Both the position numbers and the translations under genes were made by a program. The notes below the pieces were generated by a model. It searched no databases, was not told the DNA's origin, and saw only the letters and a program-made list of their open reading frames with translations. Positions 62,745 through 64,000 of a stretch of DNA of 64,000 nucleotides are shown here, piece after piece (position 1 is the first letter of the stretch; the number at the start of each line of letters is the position of its first letter). Origin of the DNA: Halalkalicoccus sp. CGA53 (GTDB lineage: Archaea > Halobacteriota > Halobacteria > Halobacteriales > Halalkalicoccaceae); contig NZ_CP144125.1 in the NCBI RefSeq assembly GCF_036429475.1, forward strand, positions 1,488,001-1,552,000, given 5' to 3'.

Positions 62745-63709
62745 GCTCGTCGGAGTCCGTCGAGGAACTCGGTGCCGACCCGTTCGCCCGCGGTCATCAG
62801 CTCCTCGATGAACTCCGGGTCCCGGTCGAGCTTCGAGGGGTACGAGAGCGTACGGTGGATGCCGATCCGCCTCACCGCGATCCGCTCGAACCGCTCCTCG
62901 GGGAGGTGGCCCGCGTCGATCCAGCGGTTGACCTGTTCGACGAACGCGAGCTCCTGGTTCATCGAGAGGTTCCCCGAGAGCTCGTTCCGTCTGTCGGCGA
63001 TCTCCTCGACCGATTTCGGCTCCTCCGCTCTCCGCTGGGGGTTGATCTGGATCACCCAGAGCTCCTCGGGCTTTCGCTCGGGCGGGACGTACGTGAGGTC
63101 GTGAATCGGCGGGTTCTGGGAGAACAGCCCGTCCCAGTAGTAGTGACCGTCGATCTCCACCGCGGGAAAGATCGTCGGCACGGAGGCCGAGGCGAGGATC
63201 GCGTCCGCGGTGATCGCCTCGTTCACGAACGTCTCGAACCGCCCGGCGTTGACGTCGACCGCCCCGATGACGAGGCGGGGCGTCTCGCCGTCCATCGCCG
63301 CCCGACACGCGGAGAGGCGAAGCTCCGTCTCGATCACCTCGCGTAGCCGGCGCTGGCCCCACCGTCCGATCGGGGTGTGATACGGGCTGATCTCCGGGAC
63401 GGGCGCCCCCATGTTCCGCAACGCCTCCCAGCTCTGTACCCAGCCGTTCGTGATCCGTTCCGGTAGCGAGGAGGCCGCGATCGCGCTCCAGACCGCGTCG
63501 AGGCGCTCGCCCGCCCCCTCGCGGCTCTCGGTGCAGAGGCCGTCCCACGCGGCGACTGCCGAGACCGCCCCGCCGGAGGTGCCGCTCATTCCAACTAACT
63601 CGTACTCGCCGTCCATCCGCGGGAGCAGCGCCTTCAGCACGCCCGCGGTGAACGCGGTGTGACTACCCCCGCCCTGACACGCGATCGCGACCCTGGTCGG
63701 ATCGCTCAT
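62741..63709 (-). CDS. Patatin-like phospholipase
   Basis: A 322-residue patatin-family lipase. The oxyanion glycines GGGSHTAFTAGVL and the nucleophile elbow GMSGTSGG (Ser at ~43) are present; the catalytic Asp is in YYWDGLFSQNPP. The family hydrolyses phospholipids or acyl esters. It overlaps the enolase-like gene end by 4 nt in convergent orientation and is followed on the same strand by the dehydrogenase fragment upstream. Confidence 0.9.
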   Translation of the reverse strand: MSDPTRVAIACQGGGSHTAFTAGVLKALLPRMDGEYELVGMSGTSGGAVSAVAAWDGLCTESREGAGERLDAVWSAIAASSLPERITNGWVQSWEALRNMGAPVPEISPYHTPIGRWGQRRLREVIETELRLSACRAAMDGETPRLVIGAVDVNAGRFETFVNEAITADAILASASVPTIFPAVEIDGHYYWDGLFSQNPPIHDLTYVPPERKPEELWVIQINPQRRAEEPKSVEEIADRRNELSGNLSMNQELAFVEQVNRWIDAGHLPEERFERIAVRRIGIHRTLSYPSKLDRDPEFIEELMTAGERVGTEFLDGLRRA

Positions 63710-63754
63710 CGGCGCCCCTCCCGACTCCCGACCGCGTTCGAGCCGAGCCGTCGC

Positions 63755-64000
63755 TCACTCATACGTGAGCGTGTAGCCGCCGTCCCAGAGCAGGTCGCCG
63801 CCGTTCAAGTGACGGGCGTGCTTCGAGAAGCCGAACGCGAAGAGGTTCGCCACCTCGACCGGCTCCATCATCTCCTTCGTGCGCGCCTCGCCGAGCATTA
63901 CGTCCTCGACGACCTCGCGCTCGTCGATCCCGCGGCTCTCGGCGGTGTCGGCGATCTGGTTCGTGACCAGCGGCGTCTTCACGTACGCCGTCGAGATGGA
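63755..64000 (-). CDS. SDR-family dehydrogenase, 3-hydroxybutyrate dehydrogenase-like (5' truncated by window)
   Basis: The minus-strand frame enters from the window edge and ends at TGA 63757-63755. The visible C-terminal ~81 residues read ISTAYVKTPLVTNQIADTAE near the edge and NGGDLLWDGGYTLTYE at the end. This matches the substrate-binding tail of 3-hydroxybutyrate dehydrogenases. The Rossmann motif and catalytic YxxxK lie outside. It may belong with the patatin gene, 45 nt downstream, in polyhydroxyalkanoate turnover; that is inference. Confidence 0.82.
   Translation of the reverse strand, partial: SISTAYVKTPLVTNQIADTAESRGIDEREVVEDVMLGEARTKEMMEPVEVANLFAFGFSKHARHLNGGDLLWDGGYTLTYE

Noticed and set aside
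1-64000. CRISPR array or cas genes, integrase, rRNA
   Set aside because: No regularly spaced repeats, no Cas or integrase motifs and no rRNA sequence were seen on either strand.

Overview
The window is haloarchaeal (class Halobacteria) chromosomal DNA. Most genes are very GC-rich and encode acidic proteins. Starts are ATG or GTG, usually 25-30 nt downstream of archaeal TATA-like boxes and without a leader. The gene set is archaeal: geranylgeranylglyceryl phosphate synthase, pantoate kinase with phosphopantothenate synthetase, Pth2, prefoldin beta, KEOPS Pcc1, RNA polymerase subunit P, eL43, split GMP synthase subunit A, NucS and HalOD1/Bat-type regulators. The genus cannot be fixed from the sequence alone.

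Layout. 1-4.5 kb: Liv-type ABC uptake operon (binding protein cut by the window edge, two permeases, two ATPases). 4.5-14.3 kb: Bat-type regulator, gatB, a broken GrpB gene, topA, a nuclease-like gene with an in-frame stop, GGGP synthase, a decayed VapBC pair and aspS. aspS and gatB together imply the indirect route to Asn-tRNA. 14.4-22.9 kb: an AT-richer accessory island with a K+ channel, a cation/proton antiporter with a USP tail, a SHOCT membrane protein, a multicopper oxidase and an interrupted TauE/SafE permease. It is bordered by a broken HVO_A0114-type regulator on the left and a transposase remnant fused into an RHH antitoxin on the right. 23-38.8 kb: core and lineage-specific genes, including the archaeal CoA pair PoK/PPS, a molybdopterin oxidoreductase, a flippase, thi4, a two-domain SagB-like oxidoreductase, a DUF6775-type protein, thiR, dcd and pth2.

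39-47 kb: mutS facing nucS, an FAD oxidoreductase, cobB and truD. 47-51 kb: a MATE transporter, then the DUF2103 gene and the packed information-processing operon eL43-rpoP-pcc1-pfdB-DUF3194. 51-59.5 kb: guaAA, an HNH-like protein, HalOD1, DUF192, a citramalate/isopropylmalate synthase, small zinc proteins, tRNA-Ser(CGA), a MoxR ATPase, a trans-3-hydroxyproline dehydratase-type enzyme, cobQ and a winged-helix regulator. 59.5-64 kb: GH3 glycosidase, enolase-superfamily enzyme, patatin and the end of an SDR dehydrogenase.

Unusual points: several otherwise good genes carry single in-frame stops or frameshifts; eL43 lacks its zinc-finger cysteines; a perfect 22-bp palindrome lies just upstream of the DUF6775 gene; two island promoters share a GAGGGTGT inverted repeat; and dcd, an odd Arg/Ser-rich ORF, thiR and a methyltransferase are linked by overlapping stop/start codons. 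I did not find a clear complete novel defence or mobile system.
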